Below are positions 11,233 to 21,880 of a stretch of 64,000 nucleotides of DNA, piece after piece; positions within the stretch are counted from its first letter, which is position 1; each line of letters begins with the position of its first letter. The position numbers were made by a program, and so were the translations under genes. The notes under the pieces were generated by a model that saw only the letters and a list, made by a program, of their open reading frames with translations, was not told the DNA's origin and searched no databases. The stretch covers positions 992,001 to 1,056,000 of the forward strand of contig JAGMWG010000010.1 of the NCBI GenBank assembly GCA_020744225.1, written 5' to 3'. This DNA is from Paraphoma chrysanthemicola. Lineage: Eukaryota; Ascomycota; Dothideomycetes; Pleosporales; Phaeosphaeriaceae.

Positions 11233-12094
11233 TAAGCGTCTGTCGTGCTGCGCATGTGGGTGTAGGGAAAAGCAGATCGGATCAACATTGTTGAATGGTG
11301 TGGCCTTGTTCGAAGCTGCACTTTTGACGGGGACATGTACCTTAGCGATAATGTGAGTGATGGAATTTGGGACAGGATGCCGAGCTTTCTACGTTACTAC
11401 ACTTTAGTAATGGCCTATAAATTGACTTGAGGCATTGTATTCACGCTCGACACTTCACTCTCAAAATGCGATATGGACGAGCATTAATCACCAGCACAGG
11501 CAGAACTCACAGGAAACGTAGAAATCTCACACAGCGTGGCGTGATAATCTAAATGTCAGACTGCTCAGTGTTCGTGAGAGCCTCTCACGGAGCTTGGAAA
11601 GTCGCAAATTAGGACGTAGTGGCCGGCACGACTCTGGCATTGCGACGTTCCGCTCGCGCATCAATTAAGTAACGGATCTAAAGTCTTTAAAGTAGTGAAG
11701 GCATCCAGCCCCCCTTATAAGTCAGATATTGGCCAGCACAACTCTGGCATTGCGACGCTCCGCTCGCGCATCACTTCAGTAGCGGATCTAAAGTCTTTAA
11801 AGTAGTGAAGGCATCCAGCCCCCCGTATAAGTCAGATTTGGGCCAGCACGTTCGGAACATATTTTGTTGTTTGTCGGCATTAAGGATGCATGTGTAAGTT
11901 GTCTGGGCCTCAAAGTGTATGGCAGAAGGGAAAGTGCAGCCGAGCGTCACGTGCAAATTGCTGCCTCACGATCAAGGTACCTAGGTCGTTCCCAACGGTA
12001 CTTCCTTTCTTCTTCTTCAGCGTCTCATCACATTGTGCATGGGATCATTACAGCTCGTAATTTACTTCGTTACCGACGCTGACTTTCGATCGTT
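11233..12094. other. intergenic region holding a 110-bp tandem repeat
   Basis: No convincing gene. It contains the tandem repeat described separately and a C/T-rich leader (about 12000-12090) in front of the next gene. Confidence 0.6.
11621..11850. repeat. 110-bp tandem duplication plus 10-bp third start
   Basis: Unit 1 is 11621-11730, unit 2 is 11731-11840, and the first ten bases of a third unit follow at 11841 (GGCCAGCACG). The two full units differ at about nine positions (roughly 92 percent identity), with mixed transitions and transversions. Both contain a conserved stretch ending in a run of Cs. Confidence 0.92.
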
Positions 12095-13345
12095 ATGGTA
12101 AGGCATCGAAGACGCCATGCTCAACCACGGTTCCCATTCTTGGACCTTCCTGCAGACTTGCAAATGCTCGTGATGAGCAACGCGGATATCCGTACGCTCC
12201 AGAACATCATATATGCATCTCCACATATAATGAGTCTGTATCAGAGCCACCCAGCCGGTATCCTGCAAGGTGCGGTAGCAACGATGGAACCTCAGTTCCG
12301 CAATCTGTTGCTGACCATGTACAGCCTCGTTTGCGCTATCCGCCATGAAGATCTTTTTACCAATGCACCTATCGGCAATATGGAAGCCTTTTTAAAGGAC
12401 AGTCTTGATACCGAAGATCACCGACCCATTGAACTCATCGATCAGGATGCTCTTGGCGCCTTACACACGCTTTGTACCATCGACGCGGAAGTATCACTTG
12501 TGACGCAGGTTTATGCAGAAACTATTTATGAGCGGGCATACCATTACGGGGATCCTGGAGTGGTTTTACCTCCTCTACAACTCTCTCCGGTGGAAAGGTA
12601 CAGAATGACGCGCGCGGTCTACCGGCTCAAATTATTCCAAGTCCTGTTTCACGACTATGCCGATCGATTCGAGCTCAATTTCGAGGATTCGGGAGGATAT
12701 CACGATTTTTTCGATCGGTTGAGCGCATTCGAACTGGACGAGATGGGCACAGTGTACACATTTGCGCTGCAGTATCACCCATCAGAAGACCAAGAGTGCA
12801 CGTTCATCGACCATTGGCCGTGGCGGAATGTCACTGCAATTGAATGCCTGGATTGCCAGTCCGCATCCTTCTACAACACCAATCCACCAACAATATTTAT
12901 TGCACGTCCATGGTCTATCATTCGCCGCATTATACCAGAACCCTTCTGTACCATCTTGAACGGCCGACAAACTAGTCGCCACAAACCCTGGGCTGATCCC
13001 AAGTTGTACAGACAGTTCCCAATTAAGATCTGGCCAACCCACCCCGAAGCCCACCGCCCGAGCATAGGCTGGATGTACTGGTTTCCCGTGCGCGGTAGTC
13101 ATATGTATTCCACGTCGGCGACAGTATACGCGGATCAATTTCAGAGTTTTGGGCATTGCTTCTGGGATGCAGAGAGGTGTGCAGAGTGGGGAGGAATGTT
13201 CAGTCCCATATGGAGGTTTGAGTTCGGGCTGAGGGAAGAGGAGGAGGAAGAGCGGGGGCAAGGGGGAATACTATATGCTCAGTGGAATAAGGAATCGGAA
13301 CTGTTAAGCGTCGTTAATCACGGAGAGGGGGAGGGAGTTGAATAG
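12095..13345 (+). CDS. F-box-type protein of unknown target
   Basis: Single exon, 416 residues. The N-terminus has a basic start and a short F-box-like motif (FPFLDLPADLQMLVMSNAD, about residues 13-31) followed by helices (LQNIIYASPHIMSLYQ). The remainder, with many aromatic residues (about 210-390: DHWPWRNVTAIECLDC, GWMYWFPVRGS), matches no family I can name. The C-terminus is acidic (a run of Glu around 388-393). Fungal genomes carry many such F-box-like proteins. A role as an SCF substrate adaptor is an inference from the motif. Confidence 0.75.
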   Translation: MVRHRRRHAQPRFPFLDLPADLQMLVMSNADIRTLQNIIYASPHIMSLYQSHPAGILQGAVATMEPQFRNLLLTMYSLVCAIRHEDLFTNAPIGNMEAFLKDSLDTEDHRPIELIDQDALGALHTLCTIDAEVSLVTQVYAETIYERAYHYGDPGVVLPPLQLSPVERYRMTRAVYRLKLFQVLFHDYADRFELNFEDSGGYHDFFDRLSAFELDEMGTVYTFALQYHPSEDQECTFIDHWPWRNVTAIECLDCQSASFYNTNPPTIFIARPWSIIRRIIPEPFCTILNGRQTSRHKPWADPKLYRQFPIKIWPTHPEAHRPSIGWMYWFPVRGSHMYSTSATVYADQFQSFGHCFWDAERCAEWGGMFSPIWRFEFGLREEEEEERGQGGILYAQWNKESELLSVVNHGEGEGVE

Positions 13346-14234
13346 GCCTTGTGGTTGGTAGGGATGGATGGGAGGAGATAAGGTGCGGGTTGTGAGATGT
13401 GTTTTTGCCATCTAAATGACAGGAGTTATAATTAAGCATTTTCGATGCTATGGTACATATTTGCCCACTGGTGATTGTATACATACATACCATCGGTGCA
13501 GGTCTAAAGTCCTGTTACCTCGTCTTCGAGTCGAGAACGCGAATCTTATGTCTCGTTTCATGAAAATCTGCCACAGATTCTCGCTATGTTTTCGTACTAT
13601 GCATGAAGTAATTATACGCACACGCTCTAAGTCATTTTCAGTACACACGAGTTCAGTGACACTCTTCACGGCATTTCTTGTGAGGTAGACGACTGCCCAG
13701 AGCTTGGGATGCAGTTATGGTTTTGGCAGCTCTTAAAACAGTTCAAGCCCAATTCTACTGCAACGCTATGTACACTCTCTGATAGCACTTACAGGACATC
13801 TTGAAGCCTCTCTCGAGGTGATATCAAGTATTGTGAGCTATTGTGGCACGAAATTGTGGATGGTCCCGTCTCTGGGAGTTTCTCAAATAACACCCCGATC
13901 ACCGCACGGTATAGAAATACAGCAACGAATTGCTCCCTTGATATTCTGACACCTCGTTTGTTGCCTTCAGTAGTGTGTGAGTTGGCCTATCCGTGATGTT
14001 GTTCGCGCCCAAGCCACAACAATCACAGCTCCTCGCTTTCACCACCACCGGTAGTGTCTTAGTGATGCGCCACGTGCCAACTCGTCTTCACTTCGACTTT
14101 TCACCATCATAAACGGACGCTGTAGCCTAGCCAAGCCCCACACGTGCCTTTTTCGGCAGCGAAAAATTTGCGTCTGCTGCTTTAAAGGTTGCCCACCTCG
14201 CCTTCTCCTCGACACCTTCTCCCTCCTCGCCTAC
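13346..14234. other. gene-free stretch
   Basis: About 0.9 kb with no reading frame or repeat that I trust. The only structure is the start of a promoter/leader for the next region: a TTTAAAG box near 14181 followed by a long C/T-rich tract. Confidence 0.5.
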
Positions 14235-15540
14235 TTGACTTCTTTGACCACCATCTTCGACCTACTACCTTACTCTTTTCTTCCACCGCCTGCAATCGCT
14301 TGCGATCGACTCTGGCTACCCCGACCAACCGCGCCTACCGACCGCGCCATCGCCCTCATGGACCTTGATTTCGACTTCGCCGCACAACCCGCGGTGCCTT
14401 TCGCACGTAGGTCGATTAGTTCACGCCCTGCTGATCCTCACACCAGCGTTCCAGGACCTCTGGGTCTGAGGAATCTAACGGAAAACAACTACCAAACCTT
14501 TTGTGTAGAGTGGCACTTCTTGCCGGAGGTTTGCAGCTCGACACCAAGCGAGGCGCTGGTCAGGTGTATCCCACCTCCTCGTCGTCTCCCTGGACAGGAT
14601 CGACAAGGAGGACCCGCTGCCCTATGACAGTCGCTACTCCTTGCGTGTACATGCCTACGATATTGGCGCTCGTTACTTGTAACGGCGCCTGACAGACCGC
14701 AAGGTCCATGGCTAGTCACTAATGAGAGCATCGGTGATGATACGTACGAGGGCACTTGGTAGGTTTGATCCATGTCCCTTGTAGGTACGGTGGAGAAGAA
14801 AGTCCCTCGCGGTGAGGAGCCACAGGGGCCCGGCGGAAAAAGTCCCAAGTGGGCAGGTGTGGTGGAAAGGATAGAGAGTGGCCACCTCAGTTCGTCGCCT
14901 GTAAATCCTCCTTCACTTCCCCCTCCTCTTTCGACATGTTAGATGTTCAGTGCTAATAGTCTGGGTCCACAGGTGGCTCTGCACACCTTATTAAAGCAGC
15001 AGCGATCTGCCCATGTGTGCACTTTTAAGTCTCGCGTGTTCTTCGATCACGTCGCCGGGAACACACCAGTGGAGGAGGAGCCAGTGCGGCATCGTCTGTA
15101 AGGGGACTGACGACCCGTCTGCGCCACGAACGAATAGGTGATCGTAAGTAAATCCTGCTCATACTCATCTGCCCATCAGCTCTAGTCCCTTTATTCTACT
15201 TTTGCTAGCTCTGACTGACACCTCCCCAGGTTACCACCGCAGCAGCCCATTTGTCCTAGACAATACTCTGGTCCTGTCTCACCCAAGATACAACGCTCTT
15301 TTCGGCCCGCTCGCGACAAGTTCGCCAGTGGTGATATCCGAGGAGTTTCTTGAAAGAGAACAACATATGGCGATGGCGCTGAGAGGCTTATGCCTACTGC
15401 ACTGCTGATGGGGTGTTGAGTCAAGCCCGTTCCTGACCCTCCGCGCAAGGTGCGAAGGATGTTTGTAGAGCAAGGCACTCGATCAGCAGACCAATTTTTT
15501 CATTGAGCTAGACCCTGTGGGTCCGACTTGAGGAAGAAAC
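14235..15540 (+). pseudogene. coding-like but broken region behind a strong fungal leader
   Basis: A C/T-rich leader (about 14195-14355) runs into an ATG at 14358 (MDLDFDFAAQPAVPFA). A GTAGGT donor at 14408 and a CTAAC-branched acceptor at about 14509 are present. Downstream, several stretches read like protein in different frames without splicing cleanly together: LDRIDKEDPLPYDSRYSLRV near 14590-14660, a lysine/proline-rich piece near 14790-14880, and VALHTLLKQQRSAHVCTFKS near 14972-15030 after a good intron (GTAAAT...CACAG). In-frame stops separate them. I do not recognise the family. Either a decayed gene or a gene with a structure I failed to resolve. Confidence 0.35.
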
Positions 15541-15724
15541 TTGTGAGGTCGTTATGGTGGACAAGGATGTCCTTATCTTGTTCTTAAATCAAGCCACTTC
15601 TAGTAGCAAGTACCCTTGAACATGATCGCTATGTTTGCGCTTTGACTAAATGCGAGATGATGCTGTATATGCTGCATTCTCGCTGGGCTGATTCTTTCCA
15701 AGTCTAACAAAAAACGCATCCCAT

Positions 15725-17367
15725 TCACTGGCCATCAGGGCCCTCGCGTACTTGAGAGCTAGCTAGGATGCTCAGCACTGCCAGTATTGTGATAAACCAA
15801 AACCCCAGTCCCACAGACCCGGTGTGTAGCCCAAACCCCATTACTGCTAGCGCCATAGGTGGGAATACAGACCTGCTGAGATTACTACAGATAACGCCCG
15901 CTGTATGAACGGTCCCTCGAACGCTGGAATGAGGTGTGCAGTCGTTGATCAGTAGACTAGTTGCAGGTACAACTCCAGTCCGTGCAGCAACGAAGGAAAC
16001 AAGCACACCCAGCAACGCCGCCCATTTGAGAATCGTATATAGTGCCAGGTGTTGACGTTCTAAGTCTTGCCCAAGCAATGGAACGAGCACGCAGAAAGGA
16101 GCACCAAAATACACAATTGGAAAGAGGCAAAGGGCAGCCCTCCAGACCCGAACGGTTCCCCATCTCTCCTGGAGGCTTGGGTACACAAGGATCTGTAGGA
16201 TAATGCCCGCGAATCCCAAAGCGGACATGGCAACGCCTACGGCATGTGGCTGGAAGCCCAGTCCTCCAGAAAAATGGATCAACGAAGGTCGTGCATGTGG
16301 AGATGCGACTGGCAAGCTGAGCAGCATAGCCCAAAGGGTGGTAAAGGTTCCCAGATGGCCAGCAACTACGAACTGCGCGAACATGGTTTTCAGAACGTTT
16401 GGGGTCCAAATCTCTTTGGCCGAGAACGATTCTGAATGGTCACTCGTATGCTGAGGTCCCAGATCACCACTTGCTGTGGAGTGGTTTTGCAGCAGGGCGG
16501 TTCGCTCGTCAGGTTCATGCTCAGATTGGCATGTAGGAGATATGACAGAATCTGCCCTTCCAATAGGTGAGTGGGACTCAGGTATCCTCCTCTGCTCTTG
16601 CCGAGATGTGTCGGTGAGAGCAAACACTGCGGCAACAGCGACCACAACTTCGATCGCCGCAACACATATGTTCGGCATTGCGTAAGGATATCCAGGGACA
16701 ATGCTGTCCGCAGTTCTTGTAGACGACAAGAAGCCGCCTATTAGTGGACCAATTACTGATCCAATGTTTGCAAACAACGGCAGCAGGGTAAATGCCCGCA
16801 CACGATATCTAGGACCACAGTTAATCAGGGCGACAAAAGTCAACCTTAGTTGCGTACTTCTTCTCAGTCTGAAGTTCCGCGGTCATGCATCGTACCATCG
16901 CCACAGTCGCATTCATGGCGCCTTCGAACATTTGCCAGCCAATAGCTTGATGAAAGGTCGTCGCGAAGCCGTAGCCCACAGTGGCGGCGCTCGATGCCAG
17001 TAGACCGAAGACTAAAACAAACCTTCTACCCTTTGGTCTTTGATCGGCCAGTCGGCCCCAGAGAAGTCCAGTGCAGACGTGTGCGCCGGTTTTGGCGCCT
17101 ACCAATAGCCCACATTGTGTTGTGATGGTAGCGGCTGGAGTTTGAGGGTCGAAATGGCGAAGCTGAAAGAACATGTACGACTGGTAGAGTCGTCAGTGGT
17201 AACATATAGCATGGAAATGTACGCTTCACGTGTATAGAATGCGCAGCCAGAGAGTCAGTAAGTCTGGCTAGCATTAGAATGAGCAACTGTGCCTGAATTG
17301 GATTAGCGGTTGGTGTCCTGCCTGGATATCAAAGGCTCACTTTGTGAGGGATTGACCATAACGACAT
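15725..17367 (-). CDS. MFS transporter, DHA1-like
   Basis: Exons 17341-17367, 17230-17292, 16858-17180 and 15725-16808 (introns of about 49 nt; acceptors CAG/TAG) give 498 residues in one frame. It begins MSLWSIPHK, followed immediately by a hydrophobic helix (AQLLILMLARLTDSLAAH). The loop GLLWGRLADQRPKGRR is the MFS motif A region (G-x-L-A-D-R-x-G-R-R type), and GSVIGPLIGGF is a motif-C-like helix. A long hydrophilic central loop (about 200-270, ending in DERTALLQN) separates two six-helix halves. Plasma- or vacuolar-membrane proton-coupled export is usual for the family; the substrate is unknown. Divergent from the next MFS gene. Confidence 0.88.
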
Positions 17368-17631
17368 ATTGGTAGAAGAGCTTCGCGGCGGAGCATATGA
17401 AGTCTGTTCACTTGATCCGACAACGACACTGAATGAAGGGAATGCAAAAGGCATGCGGAGTCCCAGTGACGTGCGCGCGGAGTTATCTTATCAGATTTGC
17501 CAAACCCCGGGCTCGGAGATACCCCGCCTCTCTCGCATTTCCTCACGTATGACAGTCATGTCTGATAAAGAAGTCCGAACTTCCATCGTGCAGTTGCAAT
17601 GTCTTACTCCTCGGCTGTTGACTATTAGCGA
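17368..17631. promoter_or_regulatory. 264-bp divergent promoter of two MFS genes
   Basis: Short spacer between the ATGs at 17367 (minus) and 17632 (plus). Both transcripts must start within it or overlap. No operator recognised. Confidence 0.5.
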
Positions 17632-19147
17632 ATGATGGCGTTGCTGGATACTTTACGAACTTTTGTTCCAAACTTCCTCCACGGGACCGGTGTCACCACG
17701 GTCCTGGAATCGACGCGCGATGTTAAACTCTTATTCGCACAACGGTTCTTCCGTCTCTTCGCTTACGGGGCCACCTTCCTTATCCTCGTACATTACTTAG
17801 CATCGCTCGGAATATCTGACAAGCTTGCTGGATTGTTTATGACGCTGACGATGCTGGGTGATGCTTTGATCAGTTTTCTGTTGGTGCTGATTACCGACCA
17901 GATCGGCAGACGCAAGATCCTGGCTCTTGGAGCGCTATTGATGATAGCGAGCGGCGTAGTGTTTGCATCAAGCAGCACTTACTGGGTGCTCGTTCTTGCC
18001 AGTGTAGTAGGAGTTATCAGTCCAAGGTAAGCCTAGCATCACATGTGTCGATTTATCTGAACTCATTTCGCCCAGCGGTAATGAGATTGGCCCTTTCCGT
18101 GCCGTTGAAGAATCGATACTTTCCCAATTGACCGAAGAGAACGATCGTACCGATGTGTTTGTATGGTACACAGTTTGTGGTACCGCTGGCGCTGCGACTG
18201 GAACGATTACGAGTGGATGGTTGGTCCAAGTGCTGTCGGGTGGCTCTTCCGCGAAAGAGCTCATGGCGTACCGTATCGTCTTTCTTCTCTACGCTGCACT
18301 AGGCGCTATCAAGTTCCTTCTGGTGTTAGCATTGAGTCCCAATGTTGAGCTGTCGCAACCAGAAGTTGATTACCAAGAAGTCTTTCAGCTCGACGATGAA
18401 GAGGCACTTTCTCCACCACTCTCCCCACAGGCTGCAGGAGAAGTGAGAGGCCAATCACCTCCTCGATCAAGCATTTCGAGATCTCAGCAAGGCTCCAAAT
18501 CTTCGGATGCGAGCATTTCTCAAAGAGTCTCCTCGCTTCTTCCACAAATATCCTCGCAATCACTTGTGACTCTCCTCCGCCTAGTCCTTCTTTTCACGCT
18601 GGATTCGTTCGCGTCGGGCATGGCATCACCTTCCTGGCTCACCTACTTCTTCACCACATATCACAGTGTCGATCCCGGCGCTTTGGGTACTCTATTCTTT
18701 ACTACAAATATCCTTGCTACGTTAAGCAATTTTGCTGCACTTCCCCTGGCCCGGCGACTGGGCCCATTGAGGACAATGACTTTCACGCACCTTCCGTCCG
18801 CCATATTTCTTACAATGATACCGTTTCCAAGTCCAGGAAAACAAGGAACACTGCTTTCCATGGCTCTGTTGAGTCTGAGAGCGTGCACGCAGAGCATGGA
18901 TCAAGCACCTCGCCAGGCGTTTTTGGCCGCTGTCATGAGGCCGCAGGAAAGGACTGCGATCCTTGGTATCATCAATATCGTTAAGACGCTGGCACAGGCA
19001 GGTGGTATCGGAACCTCAGGGCTACTGGCAGCGCAAAGATCCTGGCGCACCATGTTAGGAAGTGCAGGTCTTATGAAGATAGCCTACGATCTTTTAATTC
19101 TCTGGACATTTCTGCACACTCCAAGCGGAGAGGGCGAGGAACGATAG
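17632..19147 (+). CDS. MFS transporter, uncharacterised family
   Basis: Exons 17632-18026 and 18076-19147 (49-nt intron, GTAAGC...CCCAG) give 488 residues. It has 12 predicted membrane helices in two halves. The loop DQIGRRKILALGALLMI is the motif A region. A hydrophilic Ser-rich central loop lies at about residues 250-300. The second half contains PLARRLGPLRTMTFTHLP and the helix-11 region RACTQSMDQAPRQAFLAAV. The DQAPR motif and overall pattern resemble fungal MFS proteins related to bacterial multidrug permeases. Substrate not predictable. Two tandem ATGs open the frame (MMALL). Confidence 0.85.
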
Positions 19148-19490
19148 AGAATTTGAGGCGCCTAAATATGCAGCTCAGTATTCCAGTGCTCATGAACTGC
19201 GGTAGCTTTCTATATCACGTCCACGCACCGTCGCTATGCGTCATGCTGAGTGAAAAGAACATTCTCAATGATCCAATGCTGTAACAAAGACATTGCGTGC
19301 TCAGTGACAGAGTCGCAATACGCAAAGACCAAAGGGTCAATGGCCCATTAATTGAGTACACTACGATTGGGATCGAAGAGTTGACAAATCATTGATACTA
19401 TTCCATGTCTATATACAAAGACTCTACAGGAGTCCACACAATCCACATCAACCAGTAAAACCAGTCTCCTCGGCGAGTTCTCGACCCAAT
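19148..19490. other. convergent intergenic spacer
   Basis: 343 bp between the stops of the MFS gene and the sugar permease; holds both 3' ends, nothing else seen. Confidence 0.5.
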
Positions 19491-21233
19491 CTACGACCTA
19501 GAAATCGACTCCGAGCGCACCGCATCTGACACCTTCTCTTCATACTTTCCGAACACAGCCGTACCCTCCACATTTGTCTCCTCAAACACATTGACCTCGG
19601 TCTTCGCAAACTTCCTCGCAGACACCCGCTTCTCAAACAAGAGATCCAATTCCGCGAAACTACGACCGCGCGGCTCCGGCATGCGGAAGTACGTGTAGAT
19701 GATGCTGAGGAAGCATGATCCCGCCCAGAAGAAGCCGGCGAAGTTGCCCCAGTTCCATGCGCTCGGGTTCAGCATGTACGGCGTCAGGACGGAAGTGATA
19801 ATGCCGATGACGTTATACAAGTTACGTCCAAGCACCACGGTCTTGATCTGCAAGCGACGGGACGACAACTCAGCGACAAGAGAGTAGCATACTGTGCCGA
19901 CGGTGAGCTGATAGAACATGGCCCAGACGATCATCATGGCGCCGGTGGCCATGGCGCGGGATTTCTTTTGCGAATCTGGTCCGATGCCGAGGAAGCCCAT
20001 GACGAACAGCATGGAGCAGAGACCGCAAAGACCGACGAGGTAGAGTGTTCGGCGACCAATACCGAGCTTCATCAAATACCAGGCGCCAAAGACACCGGCC
20101 ATGTTGATGCCGTATTGGCCCAAGGCGAAGTCGTAGGAGGTTGATGATGGGAGACCGGCTTGTTGCAGGAAGTAGGAACTGTAACCAGAGAAAGCGTTGC
20201 CGCTGAGATTCTGAATTGCCCAAGCCATGCAGACAATTTCCGTACGGCGGAGATCGACACCGCGGAAGCAGTCGAAGTAGGACGCGCCCTGGGTGATTTT
20301 CTCCTCGAGAGCAGTCGTGTGCACCATCATGGCGACCGTTTCTTCGGCATCGAAGTCTGTCTCGCGGTTCAAGCTGGTCAGTCGGAGGAGAGACTTCTTG
20401 GCTTCTTCGAGCTTGCCCTTACGGACGAGCCACCATGGTGATTCGGGGGCCAGGAAAACTCCGATCATAAGCGGGACGGGCCACATCCATTGCAGCGCGT
20501 ACGGAATACGGTAGGACCATTCGTCGTCGCGAGACAGCATGGCGCGGATGACGCCGATACCGATGACTTGGCCAAGACCCCAGCAGAAGTTGACGTAGGT
20601 TGTTACTGCATGGTGTTAGCGTCCTTCATGTCAGTGGAAGGGAAGGTTGTAAGACTTACGGTATCCACGCAACGCAACCGGGCAGACTTCACTCGCGTAC
20701 GTGATCGTAAGCGTCTGGAACACACCCCACGGAATACCACACAGAATCTCCGCAATCAAAAGATGCACCACCGTCTGCGCAGTGAAGAAGATCGCCGTGA
20801 AGCAAATGATCAAGAACAAACATCCCATGACCGTATACCGGTACCCAATCGCCTCACTGATCCAGCCGTTTAGGAACAAACCAATGATCTCGCCAACAAT
20901 AACACCGTTACTCAGCCCGGCCTGCCACGGCGCAGGAATCTCATACGAGCCATTGGGCTGCAGTTCACCATACTTGCGCTTGAACTGCGGGAAGCCGAAG
21001 AAGTTGTTGAGAAGACAGACGTCGTAGCCTTCCATGACGATGCACGTGCTGATAAGAACTGACCATCCGATGGCTTTTGGGTACAGCTTGATGCCCTGGA
21101 GGAGCGTCATGTTGTGCTCTTTTTCCGTGGCATTGCGAGCATCAGTGATGACGCGCTCGGCAGCGCGTTTGTGATCGCCATCGTGATCGTGCTCCTCCAT
21201 GGGCGGCGCCGCGTAGATGTCTTTCTCCGCCAT
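19491..21233 (-). CDS. alpha-glucoside/maltose-type sugar permease (MFS)
   Basis: Exons 20660-21233 and 19491-20605 (54-nt intron, GTAAGT...ATGCAG) give 562 residues. Family marks: hydrophilic N-terminus, VMEGYDVCLLNNFFGFPQFKRKYG (helix 1 and loop of the maltose permease group), PWGVFQTLTITYASEVCPVALRGYL, APESPWWLVRKGKLEEAKKSL (the PESP sugar-porter motif) and PEPRGRSFAELDLLFEKRV at the end (PETKGR-like motif). It imports alpha-glucosides by proton symport across the plasma membrane. Two CreA-type SYGGRG matches (CCGGGG near 21375 and GCGGGG near 21709) lie upstream, so glucose repression is possible but unproven. Confidence 0.92.
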
Positions 21234-21880
21234 GTTTGGCTACAGACGAAGAGATAATACGCAAAGATGCGAGACGATAGAGGATTCGGCTTGACTTCGG
21301 CGTGGGATGTTGGGTACTCCACAGCTCCACTCAACAAGACAGCCGACACGAAGAGATGGGTTGGGGAAATCCGGGGACCTGGTCTGTCGTCACTCGTGCT
21401 GTGTGACAGGAGTTGAGACGAGTCTTTAAGCATCAAAAATTTGCGGGGATGCTAGCCTTGCTCGTGTCAAGCGTTAGCCTAGCGTTGAGTCGTGTGCAAC
21501 GTGCGGAGCTTAAAACTCTGCGGAGCTGATTGGTCAAAGGGACCAACCACCTGCCCGTTCAGGGAAAAAGGTGGAAGATCCCGCCGCGGATTGCCTCCAC
21601 CTGGACTTTTGCAGCACGTGTGCAGGTTCTCCGCGTCTTGGGTTGCATCTTTGGGGGATCGGCACCATCCTTCGGTAAGCCCGAACGGTGTAAGGATGTG
21701 GAGTCGCGGGGAAAAAGACGTCTGGACGCACCCAGAACGCACTAAAGGTTGCTCTGAGGCTGAAATTTGACTTGGTAGATTGCTGAAGGCAGCCGGTATC
21801 AAACGCCGACCGCAAGTAAATCCATAGAGATGGGTTCATTTTGTAAGCTATTTTCAAAGTAGCTGCCCATGGACTGTCAT
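21234..21880. promoter_or_regulatory. promoter of the sugar permease / 3' region of DHA2 gene boundary
   Basis: 647 bp with no believable gene although short frames overlap on both strands. Contains SYGGRG-type hexamers that could bind CreA; such short sites are expected by chance. Confidence 0.35.

Noticed and set aside
21479..21802. Facing open frames of about 100 codons upstream of the sugar permease
   Set aside because: No start context, domain or splice support; promoter DNA is the simpler reading.
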